Positions 46,172-57,529 of a stretch of 64,000 nucleotides of DNA are shown piece after piece (position 1 is the stretch's first letter; each line of letters opens with the position of its first letter). Position numbers and translations under genes: made by a program. The notes under the pieces were generated by a model, which had not been told where the DNA came from, ran no database searches, and worked only from the letters and a program-made list of their open reading frames with translations. This DNA comes from Pseudomonadota bacterium (lineage in GTDB: Bacteria > Pseudomonadota > Gammaproteobacteria > Burkholderiales > Thiobacillaceae), in NCBI GenBank assembly GCA_021802555.1, contig JAJZRU010000010.1:34848-98847 (forward strand), in the 5' to 3' direction.

Positions 46172-46918
46172 ATGAATCTGCTCAAGAAACTCCTTTTCCT
46201 GGCTGCGCTGCTGCCCGGCCTGGCGCTGGCCGAGACGGCCATCACCCTGGATCACGCGCCCATCGACCTGAACAACCAGGCCTCATTGCAGCGCGGCGCC
46301 AAGGACTTCGTCAACTACTGCCTGAGCTGCCACAGCGCGCAATACATGCGCTACTCGCGCCTGGAGGCTCTGGGCCTCAGCGAAAAACAGATCCAACATA
46401 ACCTGCTGTTCACGCGCAACAAGGTGGGCGACACCATGACGGTGGCCATGCGCCAAGACGACGCCAAGAAGTGGTTCGGCGTCGCCCCTCCCGATTTGTC
46501 GGTGATCACGCGCGCCCTGGGGCCCAACTTCGTCTACACCTATCTGCGCAGCTTCTACCGCGATCCCGCGCGGCCCACGGGCTGGAACAACGCGCTCTTC
46601 CCCAACGTGGCCATGCCCAACGTGCTGGCCAACCTGCAAGGGGATCAGGTGGCGGTGTTCAAGACCCATGTGGACATGGTGGACGGCAAGCCGCAGAAGG
46701 AAAAGACCTTCGAGCACTTCGAGCTGGTCCAGAACGGCAGCATGACGCCGGCGCAGTACAACGCCATGGTGGGCGATTTGGTAAACTATCTCACCTGGAT
46801 GGCCGAGCCCTCCAAGGAGCAGCGCCTGCACACCGGCGTCTATGTCATGATCTTCCTCTTCGCCTTTTTCATCCTTGCCTACTATCTCAAAAAGGAATAC
46901 TGGAAAGACGTACACTGA
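46172..46918 (+). CDS. petC: Cytochrome c1
   Basis: A signal peptide (LLFLAALLPGLALA) precedes haem motif CLSCH and a Met-containing region. A C-terminal membrane helix (VYVMIFLFAFFILAYYL) anchors it; 248 aa. It passes electrons from the Rieske subunit to soluble cytochrome c. It is the third gene of petABC, closed by a strong terminator. Confidence 0.96.
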   Translation: MNLLKKLLFLAALLPGLALAETAITLDHAPIDLNNQASLQRGAKDFVNYCLSCHSAQYMRYSRLEALGLSEKQIQHNLLFTRNKVGDTMTVAMRQDDAKKWFGVAPPDLSVITRALGPNFVYTYLRSFYRDPARPTGWNNALFPNVAMPNVLANLQGDQVAVFKTHVDMVDGKPQKEKTFEHFELVQNGSMTPAQYNAMVGDLVNYLTWMAEPSKEQRLHTGVYVMIFLFAFFILAYYLKKEYWKDVH

Positions 46919-46937
46919 CGCAGCCGCTATTCCGTTC

Positions 46938-46977
46938 GCCGCGGCCCGGCTTGCGCCGGCCCGCGGCTTTGCTTTTT
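46938..46977 (+). terminator. Strong intrinsic terminator of petABC
   Basis: A 13-bp stem (46938-46950 with 46955-46967, one mismatch), TTGC loop, then TTTGCTTTTT. It ends only 23 nt before sspA, so sspA depends on read-through or a promoter inside petC. Confidence 0.85.
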
Positions 46978-46999
46978 GATATCAAGAGAGACCACGCCC

Positions 47000-47599
47000 A
47001 TGATGACCCTCTACTCCGGTACGGTGGATCCCTACAGCCATCGCTGCCGCATCGTACTCTATGAAAAAGGGATGGACTTCGAGGTCATTGACGTCGATCT
47101 CCACAACAAACCCGAAGATCTCGCCGTCATCAATCCGCACAACAAAGTGCCCGTCCTGGTCGAGCGGGATCTTATGCTGTACGAGTCCAACATCATCAAC
47201 GAATATATCGATGAGCGCTTTCCGCACCCGCAGCTCATGCCGCCCGATCCCGTGATGCGCGCGCGCGCCCGGCTGGTGCTGCATAATTTCGAGAACGAGT
47301 TGTTTGCCCACGTCAACATACTGGAGCATGGCGGCAAGGCTGCCGCGGACAAGGCGCGCCTGGAAATACGCGATTCCCTGACCCAGTTGACGCCCATCCT
47401 GACCAAGCAGAAATACCTGCTCAACGACGATTTTTCCATGCTCGACGTCGCCATAGCCCCGTTGCTTTGGCGCCTGGAGCATTACGACATCCAGTTGCCC
47501 AAGCAGGCCGCGCCTGTGCTCAAGTACCGGGAACGCCTGTTCTCCCGTCCGGCTTTCATCGATGCGCTGACGCCTACCGAAAAGGCCATGCGCAAGTGA
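47000..47599 (+). CDS. sspA: Stringent starvation protein A (glutathione S-transferase fold)
   Basis: The 199-aa protein has an N-terminal thioredoxin-like domain (SGTVDPYSHRCRIVLYEKGM, NPHNKVPVLVERD) and a helical C-terminal domain, matching SspA. It binds RNA polymerase and modulates stationary-phase transcription. The petABC-sspA-sspB order is typical of beta- and gammaproteobacteria. Confidence 0.92.
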   Translation: MMTLYSGTVDPYSHRCRIVLYEKGMDFEVIDVDLHNKPEDLAVINPHNKVPVLVERDLMLYESNIINEYIDERFPHPQLMPPDPVMRARARLVLHNFENELFAHVNILEHGGKAAADKARLEIRDSLTQLTPILTKQKYLLNDDFSMLDVAIAPLLWRLEHYDIQLPKQAAPVLKYRERLFSRPAFIDALTPTEKAMRK

Positions 47600-47601
47600 C
47601 C

Positions 47602-48000
47602 ATGGCTGCGCCTTCCACCCAGCCCTATCTGCTGCGCGCCATATACGAATGGTGCGCGGATGCCGGCTATACTCCGCAGATACTGGTCAAGGTGGATAGC
47701 CGCACGCGCGTGCCGCCCGGGTACGTCAAGGACGGAGAAATCGTTCTCAACATCGGGGCCAGCGCCACGCGCAATCTCACCATGGACAACGAGTGGGTGC
47801 AGTTTTCCGCACGTTTCAGCGGCACGTCCTACGAGATCGCCATTCCGGTCGATCGCGTGGCGGCGATCTTTGCGCGCGAGAACGGTGAGGGCCTGCAGTT
47901 TCCCGTGGGGGCGGGCGGCGAGGGGCAGTCCGTGCCAAGCGCCGGCTCCGAGGGCGAGCCGCCGCCCAAAGGGCGCCCCAGCCTGAAAATCGTCAAATAG
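47602..48000 (+). CDS. sspB: ClpXP protease specificity-enhancing factor
   Basis: The 132-aa protein begins PYLLRAIYEWCADAGYTPQI, has the SspB fold sequence (GEIVLNIGASATRNL), and ends with a short basic motif (GRPSLKIVK) that tethers it to ClpX. It delivers ssrA-tagged peptides to ClpXP. It is 2 bp after sspA. Confidence 0.95.
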   Translation: MAAPSTQPYLLRAIYEWCADAGYTPQILVKVDSRTRVPPGYVKDGEIVLNIGASATRNLTMDNEWVQFSARFSGTSYEIAIPVDRVAAIFARENGEGLQFPVGAGGEGQSVPSAGSEGEPPPKGRPSLKIVK

Positions 48001-48018
48001 GGCGAGAGCCTTTACAAT
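47990..48018 (+). promoter_or_regulatory. Candidate promoter for tRNA-Thr
   Basis: TCGTCA (47990-47995) and TACAAT (48013-48018), spaced 17 nt, overlap the end of sspB. The tRNA begins 30 nt after the -10 box. Confidence 0.4.
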
Positions 48019-48047
48019 GCGCCGTCGCGCCTGCCTCGGCGCGCCAT

Positions 48048-49266
<1,219 letters not shown>

Positions 49267-49274
49267 GAGGCCGC

Positions 49275-49826
49275 TCAGCGCCTGGACGGGCGCGTGCGCC
49301 ACCGCTCCAGGGCCTGCAGCGTGTTGGCCACATGCTTGCCCGGCAGCAGGCTGGCGTAGCAGTAGAGGATGGCGTCGTTTGGCGCGATGACGTAAGAGAT
49401 GCGATTCGCCACCTTGCCGACCAGGGGCATGACGGCGCCGTAGGCCCGCGTGATGCTGCCGTCCGGGTCGGCGGCGACCGGGAATCGGCTGCGGCATTCG
49501 CTCACGGAAAATCTTTGCAGGGTGGCAATATCGTCGCGGGAGACGCCGATCACGGAGGCGCCCAGGGCCTGGTAGCGATCGATGGCGGCGGCGAAGTCGT
49601 GCGCTTCCAGGGTGCAGCCGGTGGTGAAGGCGGCGGGATAGAAATACAGCACCACGGGGCCTTGCCTGAGGGCGGCGGCCAGCGAGTAGGTATACACTTT
49701 GCCCGCCAAAGCCGCCTGGGCGGTGAAATCGGGTGCCTTGTCTCCTGGCTTGAGTGCTTGAGCTCCCGATGGCGAGCAGGCCGCCAGCAAGGCGCTCAGG
49801 GCCAGCGAGAAGGAAATGCGCTTCAT
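49275..49826 (-). CDS. Peroxiredoxin (AhpC/Bcp-like) with lipoprotein-type signal
   Basis: N-terminal [14 protein letters not shown] contains a lipobox-like LAAC. A thioredoxin-fold peroxiredoxin domain follows with [15 protein letters not shown] (peroxidatic Cys region) and further Cys in SECRSRF. It probably detoxifies peroxides in the periplasm. It is the last gene of a leftward operon and overlaps maf by 4 nt. 183 aa. Confidence 0.88.
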   Translation of the reverse strand: MKRISFSLALSALLAACSPSGAQALKPGDKAPDFTAQAALAGKVYTYSLAAALRQGPVVLYFYPAAFTTGCTLEAHDFAAAIDRYQALGASVIGVSRDDIATLQRFSVSECRSRFPVAADPDGSITRAYGAVMPLVGKVANRISYVIAPNDAILYCYASLLPGKHVANTLQALERWRTRPSRR

Positions 49827-50404
49827 GCCATGAGGGGGTCCATGCCCTCGGCGCGCAGCATGTCGATGAGCGCGATCAGCGGCAGGCCGATCAATGCGTT
49901 CGGGTCGTCGCCCTCGTAGCGTTCGACGAGGGTGATGCCCAAGCCTTCCGACTTGGCCGACCCGGCGCAGTCATAGGGCTGCTCCTTGCGCAGATAGGCT
50001 TCGATCTGCGCATCGCTCAAGGTGCGGAAGTGTACGATTACCGGGATTTCCCGGACTTGCATCCGGCCGCTCTGGCTGTTCAAGAGGCATAAGGCGGTAT
50101 GGAAAACCACAGCGCGCCCCCGCATGGTCTTGAGCTGGGCCAGGGCGCGTGCGTGACCTCCGGGTTTGCCGATCTGCGCGCCGTCCAGGGCAGCGACCTG
50201 GTCGGAGCCGATGATGAGGGCGGCAGGAAATTTTTCCGCCACCGTGCGCGCCTTGAGCTGCGCCAGGCGCAGCGCCGTCTGCGGCGGCGTTTCGCCGCTC
50301 AGGGGCGATTCGTCGACCTCGGGCGCCGCGACTTCGAAAGGCAGCTGCAGGCGCGCGAGCAGCTCGCGGCGATAGCGCGACGTGGAGGCGAGCACGAGCT
50401 TCAT
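49823..50404 (-). CDS. maf: Maf-like nucleotide pyrophosphatase (YceF type)
   Basis: The N-terminal [15 protein letters not shown], then [18 protein letters not shown] and [11 protein letters not shown], match the YceF branch, which hydrolyses modified nucleotides such as m7GTP; 193 aa. In E. coli yceF lies next to yceD-rpmF-plsX. Here the pyruvate carboxylase genes separate them. Confidence 0.93.
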   Translation of the reverse strand: MKLVLASTSRYRRELLARLQLPFEVAAPEVDESPLSGETPPQTALRLAQLKARTVAEKFPAALIIGSDQVAALDGAQIGKPGGHARALAQLKTMRGRAVVFHTALCLLNSQSGRMQVREIPVIVHFRTLSDAQIEAYLRKEQPYDCAGSAKSEGLGITLVERYEGDDPNALIGLPLIALIDMLRAEGMDPLMA

Positions 50405-52260
50405 TCCGGCTGGATTTCAACCAGGGCCTGATCCGGTGTCACGGCCTCACCCTTGGCGCAGTAGATGTTGACGACGGTGCCGCTGACGCTTGCCTGCACT
50501 TCGTTTTCCATTTTCATGGCCTCGATGACCAGCACCGGATCGCCGGCCTTTACCTGCTGGCCGCGCTCCACGAGCACAGCGACCACCGTGCCGGGCATGG
50601 CTGCGGTGATGTGGCCGGGGTGCGTGGCGCGTGGTTTGGGGCTTGCGCCTGTGGGCGGCGCTGGAGGGGCGCCAGTGGCGGCCGGGGGCGACGCGGTGAG
50701 ACCTGGGCCAAGCGCCCTTTCCGCCAGCGTCTCCACCCAGACTTCCTCGGCCACGCCGTCGACACTGACGAAAAAAGGCCGCATCGCCTCGCCGTGCCGG
50801 CCGCTGCCAGCGATTTTTATGTGGTAGGTCTCCCCGTGCAGCGTAACCTTGAATTCCTCCGGTGCCGTGCGCGGGACTTCCGAAGGCGAATCCGCTCCCT
50901 TCGGCTTGAGTGCCTCCGGCTTGAGCGTGCCGGCGGCGCGCTCCTGCAGATAGGTGCGCCCCAGATCGGGGAACATGGCGAAGGTGAGGACATCCTCTTC
51001 GCTCTTGGCCAGGTTGGCTATGTCCTCGCGCAGCTTGTCGAGCTCGTCTGCCAGCAAATCTGCCGGGCGCTGTGAGAGCACGGGCGCGTCGCCGATGGCC
51101 TGGCGGCGAATGTCATCGTTCACCGGGCCGGGGGTTTTGCCGTAGCGCCCCTGCAGATACAACTTGACCTCGTTGGTGAACGACTTGTAGCGGCTGCCGG
51201 TGAGCACGTTGAGCACCGCCTGGGTGCCGACGATTTGCGAAGTGGGCGTCACCAGCGGCGGATAGCCCAGGTCGGCGCGCACGCGTGGGATTTCCTCCAG
51301 CACGGCGTCCATTTTGTCCAGCGCGTTCTGCTCCTTGAGCTGGTTGGCGAGGTTGGAAATCATGCCGCCGGGCACCTGGCTGCTGAGCACGCGGGTGTCC
51401 ACGCCGGTGAAGTCGCTTTCGAACTGCCAATATTTCTTGCGCACTTCGCGGAAGTAGGCCGAGATTTCCTCCAGCAGCGGCAGCGCCAGGCCGGTGTCGT
51501 AAGGGGTGCCGGCCAGCGCGGCGACGAAGCTCTGCGTGGTGGGGTGGCTGGCGCCTTCGGCAAACGCGCCGATGCAGGTGTCGACGATTTCCGCGCCGGC
51601 CTCTATGGCCTTGAGATGCACCATGGCCGCGAGGCCGGAGGTGGAATGGCTGTGGGTGTGGATGGGCAGGCCGGTGGCTTCCTTGAGGGCCTTGACCAGT
51701 TCGTAAGCGGTATAGGGCGTGAGCAGGCCGGCCATGTCCTTGATGGCGATGCCGTCGCAGCCCAGGGCCGCGAAACCGCGCCCAAGCTCGACGAAATGCG
51801 GGATGTCGTGCACCGGGCTCACGGTATAGCAGATGGCGCCTTCCGCATACTTACCGGCGGCCTTGACGGCGGCGATGGAAACCCCCATGTTGCGCAAGTC
51901 GTTCATGGCGTCGAACACACGGAACACATCCACGCCGTTGTCCGCGGATTTCTGCACAAAGGCGCGCACCACGTCATCCGAGTAATGGCGGTATCCCAGC
52001 AGGTTCTGGCCGCGCAGCAGCATCTGTAGGCGGGTGTTGGGCAATGCGCGGCGCAAGGCGCGCAGGCGCTCCCAGGGGTCTTCCTTGAGGAAGCGCACGC
52101 AGGCGTCGAAGGTCGCGCCGCCCCAGGCTTCCAGCGACCAGAAGCCCACCTGATCGAGCTTGGAACAGATGGGCAGCATGTCGGTGGTTTGCAGGCGCGT
52201 GGCGATGAGCGACTGATGGCCGTCGCGCAAAACCAGATCGCAGAGGTGGACTCGGCTCAA
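50401..52260 (-). CDS. pycB: Pyruvate carboxylase subunit B (carboxyltransferase plus biotin carrier)
   Basis: The N-terminal carboxyltransferase domain ([46 protein letters not shown]) is followed by a linker and a biotinyl domain whose Lys lies in [13 protein letters not shown]; 619 aa. The same layout occurs in oxaloacetate decarboxylase alpha. With pycA beside it and no membrane beta/gamma subunits, pyruvate carboxylase is the better call. Operon: pycA-pycB-maf-peroxiredoxin. Confidence 0.85.
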   Translation of the reverse strand: MSRVHLCDLVLRDGHQSLIATRLQTTDMLPICSKLDQVGFWSLEAWGGATFDACVRFLKEDPWERLRALRRALPNTRLQMLLRGQNLLGYRHYSDDVVRAFVQKSADNGVDVFRVFDAMNDLRNMGVSIAAVKAAGKYAEGAICYTVSPVHDIPHFVELGRGFAALGCDGIAIKDMAGLLTPYTAYELVKALKEATGLPIHTHSHSTSGLAAMVHLKAIEAGAEIVDTCIGAFAEGASHPTTQSFVAALAGTPYDTGLALPLLEEISAYFREVRKKYWQFESDFTGVDTRVLSSQVPGGMISNLANQLKEQNALDKMDAVLEEIPRVRADLGYPPLVTPTSQIVGTQAVLNVLTGSRYKSFTNEVKLYLQGRYGKTPGPVNDDIRRQAIGDAPVLSQRPADLLADELDKLREDIANLAKSEEDVLTFAMFPDLGRTYLQERAAGTLKPEALKPKGADSPSEVPRTAPEEFKVTLHGETYHIKIAGSGRHGEAMRPFFVSVDGVAEEVWVETLAERALGPGLTASPPAATGAPPAPPTGASPKPRATHPGHITAAMPGTVVAVLVERGQQVKAGDPVLVIEAMKMENEVQASVSGTVVNIYCAKGEAVTPDQALVEIQPE

Positions 52261-52261
52261 T

Positions 52262-53680
52262 TCAGGCTCCGTGGTGGGCGGTGAGGGCGGCCGCGATGGC
52301 GGCGGTGAGGACTTCGCGCGGCATGCGCTCCAAGTAGTTCACCAGTTCGGGATGCGCCTCGACGAAGCCCGTGTCGAAGCGGCCGCTGCGGAAATCGGCG
52401 TTCTTGAGGATTTCCTGGTAATAGGGGATGGTGGTCTTCACGCCGTACATGACCATGTCCGCAAGCGCCCGGCGTCCGCGCTCGATGGCGCCCTCCCAGG
52501 TCAGGTTCCAGACCGTGAGCTTGGCGCACATGGAGTCGAAATAGGGCGGAATCACATAATCAGTGTAAATGGCTGCGTCCATGCGCACGCCGGGGCCGCC
52601 CGGCGCGTAATAGCGCGTGATGCGCCCGAAGCTCGGCAGGAAGCCGTTCTTGGGGTCCTCGGCGTTGATGCGGAATTCCACGGCATAACCGCGATGCTCG
52701 ATGTCGCTCTGGCGGTATTGCAGGGGCAGCCCGGCGGCGATGCGGATCTGCTCCTGCACGATGTCCACGCCGGTGATGGTTTCGGTGATCGTGTGCTCCA
52801 CCTGCAAACGGGTGTTCATCTCCATGAAATAAAACTGGTTGTCGCGGTCGAGCAGGAATTCCACCGTGCCGGCGTTCTCATAACTGACGGCGCGCGCCGC
52901 CTGCACCGCGAGCTTGCCGACATACAGGCGCTGCGCCTCGGTGAGCTGGGGTGAAGGTGCGATTTCGATGAGTTTCTGGTTGCGCCGCTGGATCGAGCAG
53001 TCGCGCTCAAAAAGATGGACGATGTTGCCCTGCCGGTCGGCCAGGATCTGCACTTCGATGTGCCGAGGGTTGACTACGCAGCGCTCCACGAACACTTCGG
53101 GCTTGCCGAAAGCCTTGCCGGCCTCGGACACCACGCGGTCGTAGTTGCGCAGCAGGTCCTGCTCGCTGTCGCAGCGGCGGATGCCGCGTCCACCGCCGCC
53201 GTTGGTGGCCTTGAGCATCACCGGGTAGCCGATCTTGGCGGCGACTTGGCGCGCTTGCCCGGCGTTTTCCAGATTGCCCTCCGAGCCGGGCACGACCGGG
53301 ATGCCGGCCTGGATCATGGCCTGGCGCGCCTGCACTTTGTCCCCCATCCGGCGGATGACCTGCGGCCCGGGGCCGATGAAGCGCACGCCGCGTCGGGCGC
53401 AGACCTCGGCCAGCAGGGGGTTTTCCGAGAGGAAGCCGTAGCCGGGATGGAGCGCATCGCAACCGGAAGCGACCGCAAGGTTCACCAGCGTGTGAGGATT
53501 GAGGTAGGGCGCCACGGGCTCATTGCCGATGTTGTAGGCGTCGTCGGCTTTTTTGACGTGGAGCGCATGGCGGTCGGCGTCGGTGTAAATCGCCACCGAG
53601 GCGATGCCCATTTCGGCGCAGGCGCGCACGATGCGCACCGCGATCTCTCCGCGGTTGGCAACCAAAATTTTGCGGATCAT
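52262..53680 (-). CDS. pycA: Pyruvate carboxylase subunit A (biotin carboxylase)
   Basis: ILVANRGEIAVRIVRA at the N-terminus, KATNGGGGRGIRR in the ATP-grasp loop, then EMNTRLQVEHTITE. At 472 aa it is a stand-alone biotin carboxylase. It carboxylates the biotin of subunit B to form oxaloacetate from pyruvate, replenishing the TCA cycle. An acetyl-CoA carboxylase AccC is the main alternative, but the neighbour supports PycA. Confidence 0.9.
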   Translation of the reverse strand: MIRKILVANRGEIAVRIVRACAEMGIASVAIYTDADRHALHVKKADDAYNIGNEPVAPYLNPHTLVNLAVASGCDALHPGYGFLSENPLLAEVCARRGVRFIGPGPQVIRRMGDKVQARQAMIQAGIPVVPGSEGNLENAGQARQVAAKIGYPVMLKATNGGGGRGIRRCDSEQDLLRNYDRVVSEAGKAFGKPEVFVERCVVNPRHIEVQILADRQGNIVHLFERDCSIQRRNQKLIEIAPSPQLTEAQRLYVGKLAVQAARAVSYENAGTVEFLLDRDNQFYFMEMNTRLQVEHTITETITGVDIVQEQIRIAAGLPLQYRQSDIEHRGYAVEFRINAEDPKNGFLPSFGRITRYYAPGGPGVRMDAAIYTDYVIPPYFDSMCAKLTVWNLTWEGAIERGRRALADMVMYGVKTTIPYYQEILKNADFRSGRFDTGFVEAHPELVNYLERMPREVLTAAIAAALTAHHGA

Positions 53681-53697
53681 GGACGGCGCAAGCGATT

Positions 53698-53727
53698 TTG
53701 ACAGGGAAAGGGAAAAAATATTATCAT
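53698..53727 (+). promoter_or_regulatory. Promoter of yceD-rpmF-fab cluster
   Basis: A perfect TTGACA (53698-53703) and TATCAT (53722-53727), spaced 18 nt, lie between divergent pycA and yceD. Transcription would begin near 53734, only a few bases before the yceD ATG, so the mRNA may be nearly leaderless. Confidence 0.65.
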
Positions 53728-53736
53728 TCTTCTCTT

Positions 53737-54198
53737 ATGCTTCAACGCCCCAGCGTGCATGGATTCCACTTCGCGCAAGCTTCCCGGACTTGGCGCGGCG
53801 CGACGGACATCAATGCATTTGCACGCTTGGCGGAGGCGTTGCCTGAGTGCCGCGGCACCATCATGTACCAGGTGCGCGGATTTGTCGACAGCGAGCGGCA
53901 CTCATATGTGGATGTCGAGGTTGAAACGGTGCTGGCCCTGGTGTGCCAGCGGTGCCTGGGCAGTCTGCGGTGGCCGCTCAAACTCGGGCGCCGGCTTTAT
54001 CTGGCGCATGATGAGAAAGAGGCGGAGCGCCTCGAAGCCGACGTCGCGCTGGTGCCCGATGCGGAAGTCCTGGTGGCGGATGCGGCGGTGGATCTGGCCG
54101 CTCTGGTGGAGGACGAGGTGCTGCTGAGTTTGCCGCTGATCCCCAGGCATGAGGAAGGGCAATGCCCGGCAGAGGCGCCCGTAACGGAACTGAATTAG
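53737..54198 (+). CDS. yceD: 23S rRNA accumulation protein YceD (DUF177)
   Basis: The 153-aa protein starts [10 protein letters not shown]. It contains the conserved CQRCLG motif and the acidic C-terminal [19 protein letters not shown]; YceD is needed for proper 23S rRNA levels. No ribosome-binding site precedes the ATG at 53737. It is 10 bp upstream of rpmF, the usual order. Confidence 0.92.
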   Translation: MLQRPSVHGFHFAQASRTWRGATDINAFARLAEALPECRGTIMYQVRGFVDSERHSYVDVEVETVLALVCQRCLGSLRWPLKLGRRLYLAHDEKEAERLEADVALVPDAEVLVADAAVDLAALVEDEVLLSLPLIPRHEEGQCPAEAPVTELN

Positions 54199-54208
54199 GA
54201 GTACGCAA

Positions 54209-54388
54209 ATGGCTGTCCAACAGAACAAGAAATCCCCTTCCAAGCGCGGCATGCATCGCGCGCATGATTTCCTCACGCCGGCACCCCTGGCGGTGGAGCC
54301 GACCACGGGCGAGGTGCACCTGCGCCACCACATCAGCCCGAGCGGCTATTATCGCGGCCGCAAGGTGGCCAAGGGCCGCGGCGAGTAA
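54209..54388 (+). CDS. rpmF: Ribosomal protein L32
   Basis: The 59-aa protein [20 protein letters not shown]... ends [13 protein letters not shown], the standard L32 pattern of the Cys-free type. AGGAGT precedes the ATG. It lies between yceD and plsX. Confidence 0.97.
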   Translation: MAVQQNKKSPSKRGMHRAHDFLTPAPLAVEPTTGEVHLRHHISPSGYYRGRKVAKGRGE

Positions 54389-54498
54389 GGTGTTCATGCT
54401 TCGGTCGGTTGCGGCGGGGTGTCCGGCGGTTTTCGCCCGGACTCGCCGCACCGGCGGACAGGCCGCATCGCCCTGATCGCCCGCGCCGCTACGCATCC

Positions 54499-55530
54499 AT
54501 GAGGGAAATCACTGTTGCGGTTGACGCCATGGGGGGCGATCACGGTCCTCATGTCACAGTGCCTGCGGCGTTGCGCTGCGCGGCCGCCAACGAGTTGCTC
54601 AACATCATCCTGGTCGGGCCGAACGACGCGCTGGAAGCCGAGCTCAAGACACGGCGCCGCCAGCACGCCGATCCGCGCGTGCGCCTGCACCATGCCTCCG
54701 AAGTAGTGGCCATGGATGAGGCGCCGGCCTATGCTTTGCGCAACAAGAAGGATTCCTCGCTGCGCGTCGCCATCGATCTGGTGAAATCTGGCGAGGCCGA
54801 TGCCTGCGTGTCGGCCGGCAACACCGGGGCCCTCATGGCCACCGCCAAGTTCGTCCTCAAGACCCTGCCGGGCATAGAGCGGCCGGCCATCGCCACCATC
54901 ATGCCCACGCGCAAAGGCGAGGTGCTCATGCTCGACCTGGGCGCCAACGTGGAATGCAGTCCGCAGCAGCTGCTGCAATTCGGCATCATGGGCGCCATGC
55001 TGGTGGCGGCCACGACGCGCAAACCCGATCCCTCGGTCGGGCTGCTCAACGTGGGCACGGAAGACATCAAAGGCAGCGACATGGTGAAGGAAGCCGCCGA
55101 CCTGTTTCGTGCCAGCCATCTGAATTTCCACGGCTACGTGGAGGGCGACGACATCTATCGCGGCACCACCGATGTCGTGGTATGCGACGGCTTCGTCGGC
55201 AACGTCGCGCTGAAGACCTCGGAAGGGCTGGTGCGCATGCTCGCGGGGCTGCTGCGCGAAGAGTTCAATCGCAACCTATTCACGCGTGTGGCCGGGGCTA
55301 TCGCCCTGCCCGTGCTCAATGCCTTCAAGCGCCGCGTGGACCCGCGCCGCTACAATGGCGCCACCCTGCTGGGGCTGCGCGGCGTGGTGGTGAAAAGCCA
55401 CGGCGGCGCAGACCGTTTTGCCTTCGAGCAGGCCATCAACACAGCGGTGGGCGAGGTGCAGAACAGCGTGCTCAGGCGCATCACCGAACAGATACAGGAA
55501 ACCCCCGCACCCTTGCGGGCGGTACCGTGA
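54499..55530 (+). CDS. plsX: Phosphate acyltransferase
   Basis: It starts [20 protein letters not shown] and contains [10 protein letters not shown] and [10 protein letters not shown], which mark PlsX; 343 aa. It makes acyl-phosphate from acyl-ACP for phospholipid synthesis. The 110-bp gap after rpmF holds no gene. Confidence 0.96.
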   Translation: MREITVAVDAMGGDHGPHVTVPAALRCAAANELLNIILVGPNDALEAELKTRRRQHADPRVRLHHASEVVAMDEAPAYALRNKKDSSLRVAIDLVKSGEADACVSAGNTGALMATAKFVLKTLPGIERPAIATIMPTRKGEVLMLDLGANVECSPQQLLQFGIMGAMLVAATTRKPDPSVGLLNVGTEDIKGSDMVKEAADLFRASHLNFHGYVEGDDIYRGTTDVVVCDGFVGNVALKTSEGLVRMLAGLLREEFNRNLFTRVAGAIALPVLNAFKRRVDPRRYNGATLLGLRGVVVKSHGGADRFAFEQAINTAVGEVQNSVLRRITEQIQETPAPLRAVP

Positions 55531-55550
55531 GGCCGGGGAGCCCCGACGGC

Positions 55551-56513
55551 ATGACCCACGCACGCATCGTCGGCACCGGCAGTCACCTGCCCGAGCGGCT
55601 GCTTACCAACGCCGATCTGGAAAGGCTGGTCGACACCACGGATCAGTGGATCGTCGAGCGCACCGGCATACGCCAGCGCCACGTCGCCGGCGCGGGCGAG
55701 CTGACCAGCGACCTGGCCGCCCAGGCCGCACGCCGCGCGCTGGAAGCGGCCGGCGTGGTGCCGGCCAGCGTCGATCTCATCGTGGTTGCCACCACCACGC
55801 CGGACCGCGTGTTCCCGGGCACCGCCTGCATCGTCCAGGCCAAGCTCGGCATCGGCAATGCCTGCGCCGCCTTCGACGTCCAGGCGGTATGCAGCGGCTT
55901 CATCTATGCGCTGGCGACGGCGACCAATTTCATCAAGGCGCGCCAGGCGCGCACCGCCCTGGTCATCGGCGCCGAGACCCTCACGCGCATCACCGACTAC
56001 AGCGACCGCGGCAACTGCATTCTGTGGGGCGACGGGGCCGGCGCCGTGGTGCTGGCTGCGAGCGACGTGCCTGGCATCATTTCCACCCACCTGCATGCCG
56101 ACGGCCGCTATGAGGCCTTGCTGTATACCGACGGCGGACCGTCCTCCGGCAGCCCGGACGCGGGCCCCAAGGTGCGCATGCAGGGCAACGCCGTATTCAA
56201 GATGGCGGTCAACACCCTGGATGCCATCGTCGATGAGACCCTGGCCGCCAATGGCCTGGCGAAAACCGATATCGACTGGCTGGTGCCGCACCAGGCCAAC
56301 ATCCGCATCATCCAGGCCACCGCCAAGAAGCTGGGCATGGGCATGGAGCGCGTGGTGCTGACGGTGGACCGGCACGGCAACACCTCGGCCGCGTCCATCC
56401 CTCTGGCGCTGGACACCGCGGTGCGCGACGGCCGCATCCGGCCCGGCCAGACGCTGCTCATGGAAGCCTTCGGCGGGGGCTTCACCTGGGGCTCGGCGCT
56501 GGTGCGCTACTGA
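55551..56513 (+). CDS. fabH: 3-oxoacyl-ACP synthase III
   Basis: The catalytic Cys lies in [13 protein letters not shown], His in [10 protein letters not shown] and Asn in [12 protein letters not shown]; 320 aa. It starts fatty-acid synthesis by condensing acetyl-CoA with malonyl-ACP. The ATG at 55551 has GGGGAG upstream. Confidence 0.97.
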   Translation: MTHARIVGTGSHLPERLLTNADLERLVDTTDQWIVERTGIRQRHVAGAGELTSDLAAQAARRALEAAGVVPASVDLIVVATTTPDRVFPGTACIVQAKLGIGNACAAFDVQAVCSGFIYALATATNFIKARQARTALVIGAETLTRITDYSDRGNCILWGDGAGAVVLAASDVPGIISTHLHADGRYEALLYTDGGPSSGSPDAGPKVRMQGNAVFKMAVNTLDAIVDETLAANGLAKTDIDWLVPHQANIRIIQATAKKLGMGMERVVLTVDRHGNTSAASIPLALDTAVRDGRIRPGQTLLMEAFGGGFTWGSALVRY

Positions 56514-56557
56514 CAGTCTCGGTAAGCAAGACCAGAATTCAAGATACTCATAACGCT

Positions 56558-57475
56558 ATGCAAGACGCTTTTTTGTTTCCCGGCCAGGGCTCCCAGGCTG
56601 TGGGCATGATGAAGGACCTGATGGGGCGCGCCGAGGTTGCCGACACCTTCCGCGAGGCCACGGCGGTGCTGGGCTACGATCTGCGCAAGCTGATCGAGGA
56701 GGGCCCGGCCGAGCAGCTCAATCTGACCTGTCATACCCAGCCGGCCATGCTGGCCGCCGGAGTGGCCGCCTTCCGCGCCTGGCGTGCGCTGGGCGGGGCC
56801 GAGCCGGCGTTTCTCGCGGGCCACAGCCTGGGCGAATACACCGCCCTGGTGGCGGCGCAGGCGCTGGACTTTGCCGACGCCCTTGCGCTGGTGAGCTTTC
56901 GCGCGCAGGTCATGCAGGAAGCGGTGCCCGAGGGCGCGGGCGCCATGGCGGCAATCCTGGGGCTGGAGGACGAGGTCGTGCGCGAGGTCTGCGCCCAGGC
57001 GGCCCAGGGCGAGGTGCTCGAAGCGGTCAATTTCAACAGCCCCGGCCAGGTGGTGATCGCGGGGCATCGGCCGGCCGTGGAGCGCGGCATGGCCCTGGCG
57101 CGCGAGCGCGGCGCCAAGCGCGCCCTGGCGCTGCCGGTGTCGGTGCCTTCCCATTCCAGCCTCATGCGCGGGGCGGCCGGCAAGCTGGCGGAGCGGCTCG
57201 CGCAAATCAATCTGAAGGCGCCGCGCATACCGGTCTGGCACAATGCCGACGTGGCGGCGTACGACGAGCCGCAACGCATACGCGACGCTCTGGCGCGGCA
57301 GCTGTACGCGCCGGTGCGCTGGGTGGAAACCATACGCGCACTCAAGGCACGGGGCGCCGCGCGCTTTTTCGAATGCGGCCCCGGCAAGGTGCTGGCGGGC
57401 CTCAATAAACGCATCGATGTCAGTCTGATGACTTTTGCGCTTACCGACGAGGCGGCGATCCGTGCAGCGCTCTGA
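56558..57475 (+). CDS. fabD: Malonyl-CoA-ACP transacylase
   Basis: The nucleophile Ser is in GHSLGEYTALVAA, with FPGQGSQAVGM at the start and VPSHSSLM near the catalytic His; 305 aa. It loads malonyl groups onto ACP. Confidence 0.97.
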   Translation: MQDAFLFPGQGSQAVGMMKDLMGRAEVADTFREATAVLGYDLRKLIEEGPAEQLNLTCHTQPAMLAAGVAAFRAWRALGGAEPAFLAGHSLGEYTALVAAQALDFADALALVSFRAQVMQEAVPEGAGAMAAILGLEDEVVREVCAQAAQGEVLEAVNFNSPGQVVIAGHRPAVERGMALARERGAKRALALPVSVPSHSSLMRGAAGKLAERLAQINLKAPRIPVWHNADVAAYDEPQRIRDALARQLYAPVRWVETIRALKARGAARFFECGPGKVLAGLNKRIDVSLMTFALTDEAAIRAAL

Positions 57476-57529
57476 TTACATGTTTGCGGCATGCCGGGCG
57501 AGGGTCGCTTTGGGCGCCGGGGAGGGGAA

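Noticed and set aside
44093..46255. A 720-codon leftward frame opposite petA/petB
   Set aside because: It is the reverse of unmistakable Rieske and cytochrome b genes; the composition (His, Gln, Asp, Gly) is that of an antisense frame.
50401..53680. Sodium-pumping oxaloacetate decarboxylase
   Set aside because: No membrane beta or gamma subunit genes are nearby and a biotin carboxylase gene is adjacent, so pyruvate carboxylase fits better.
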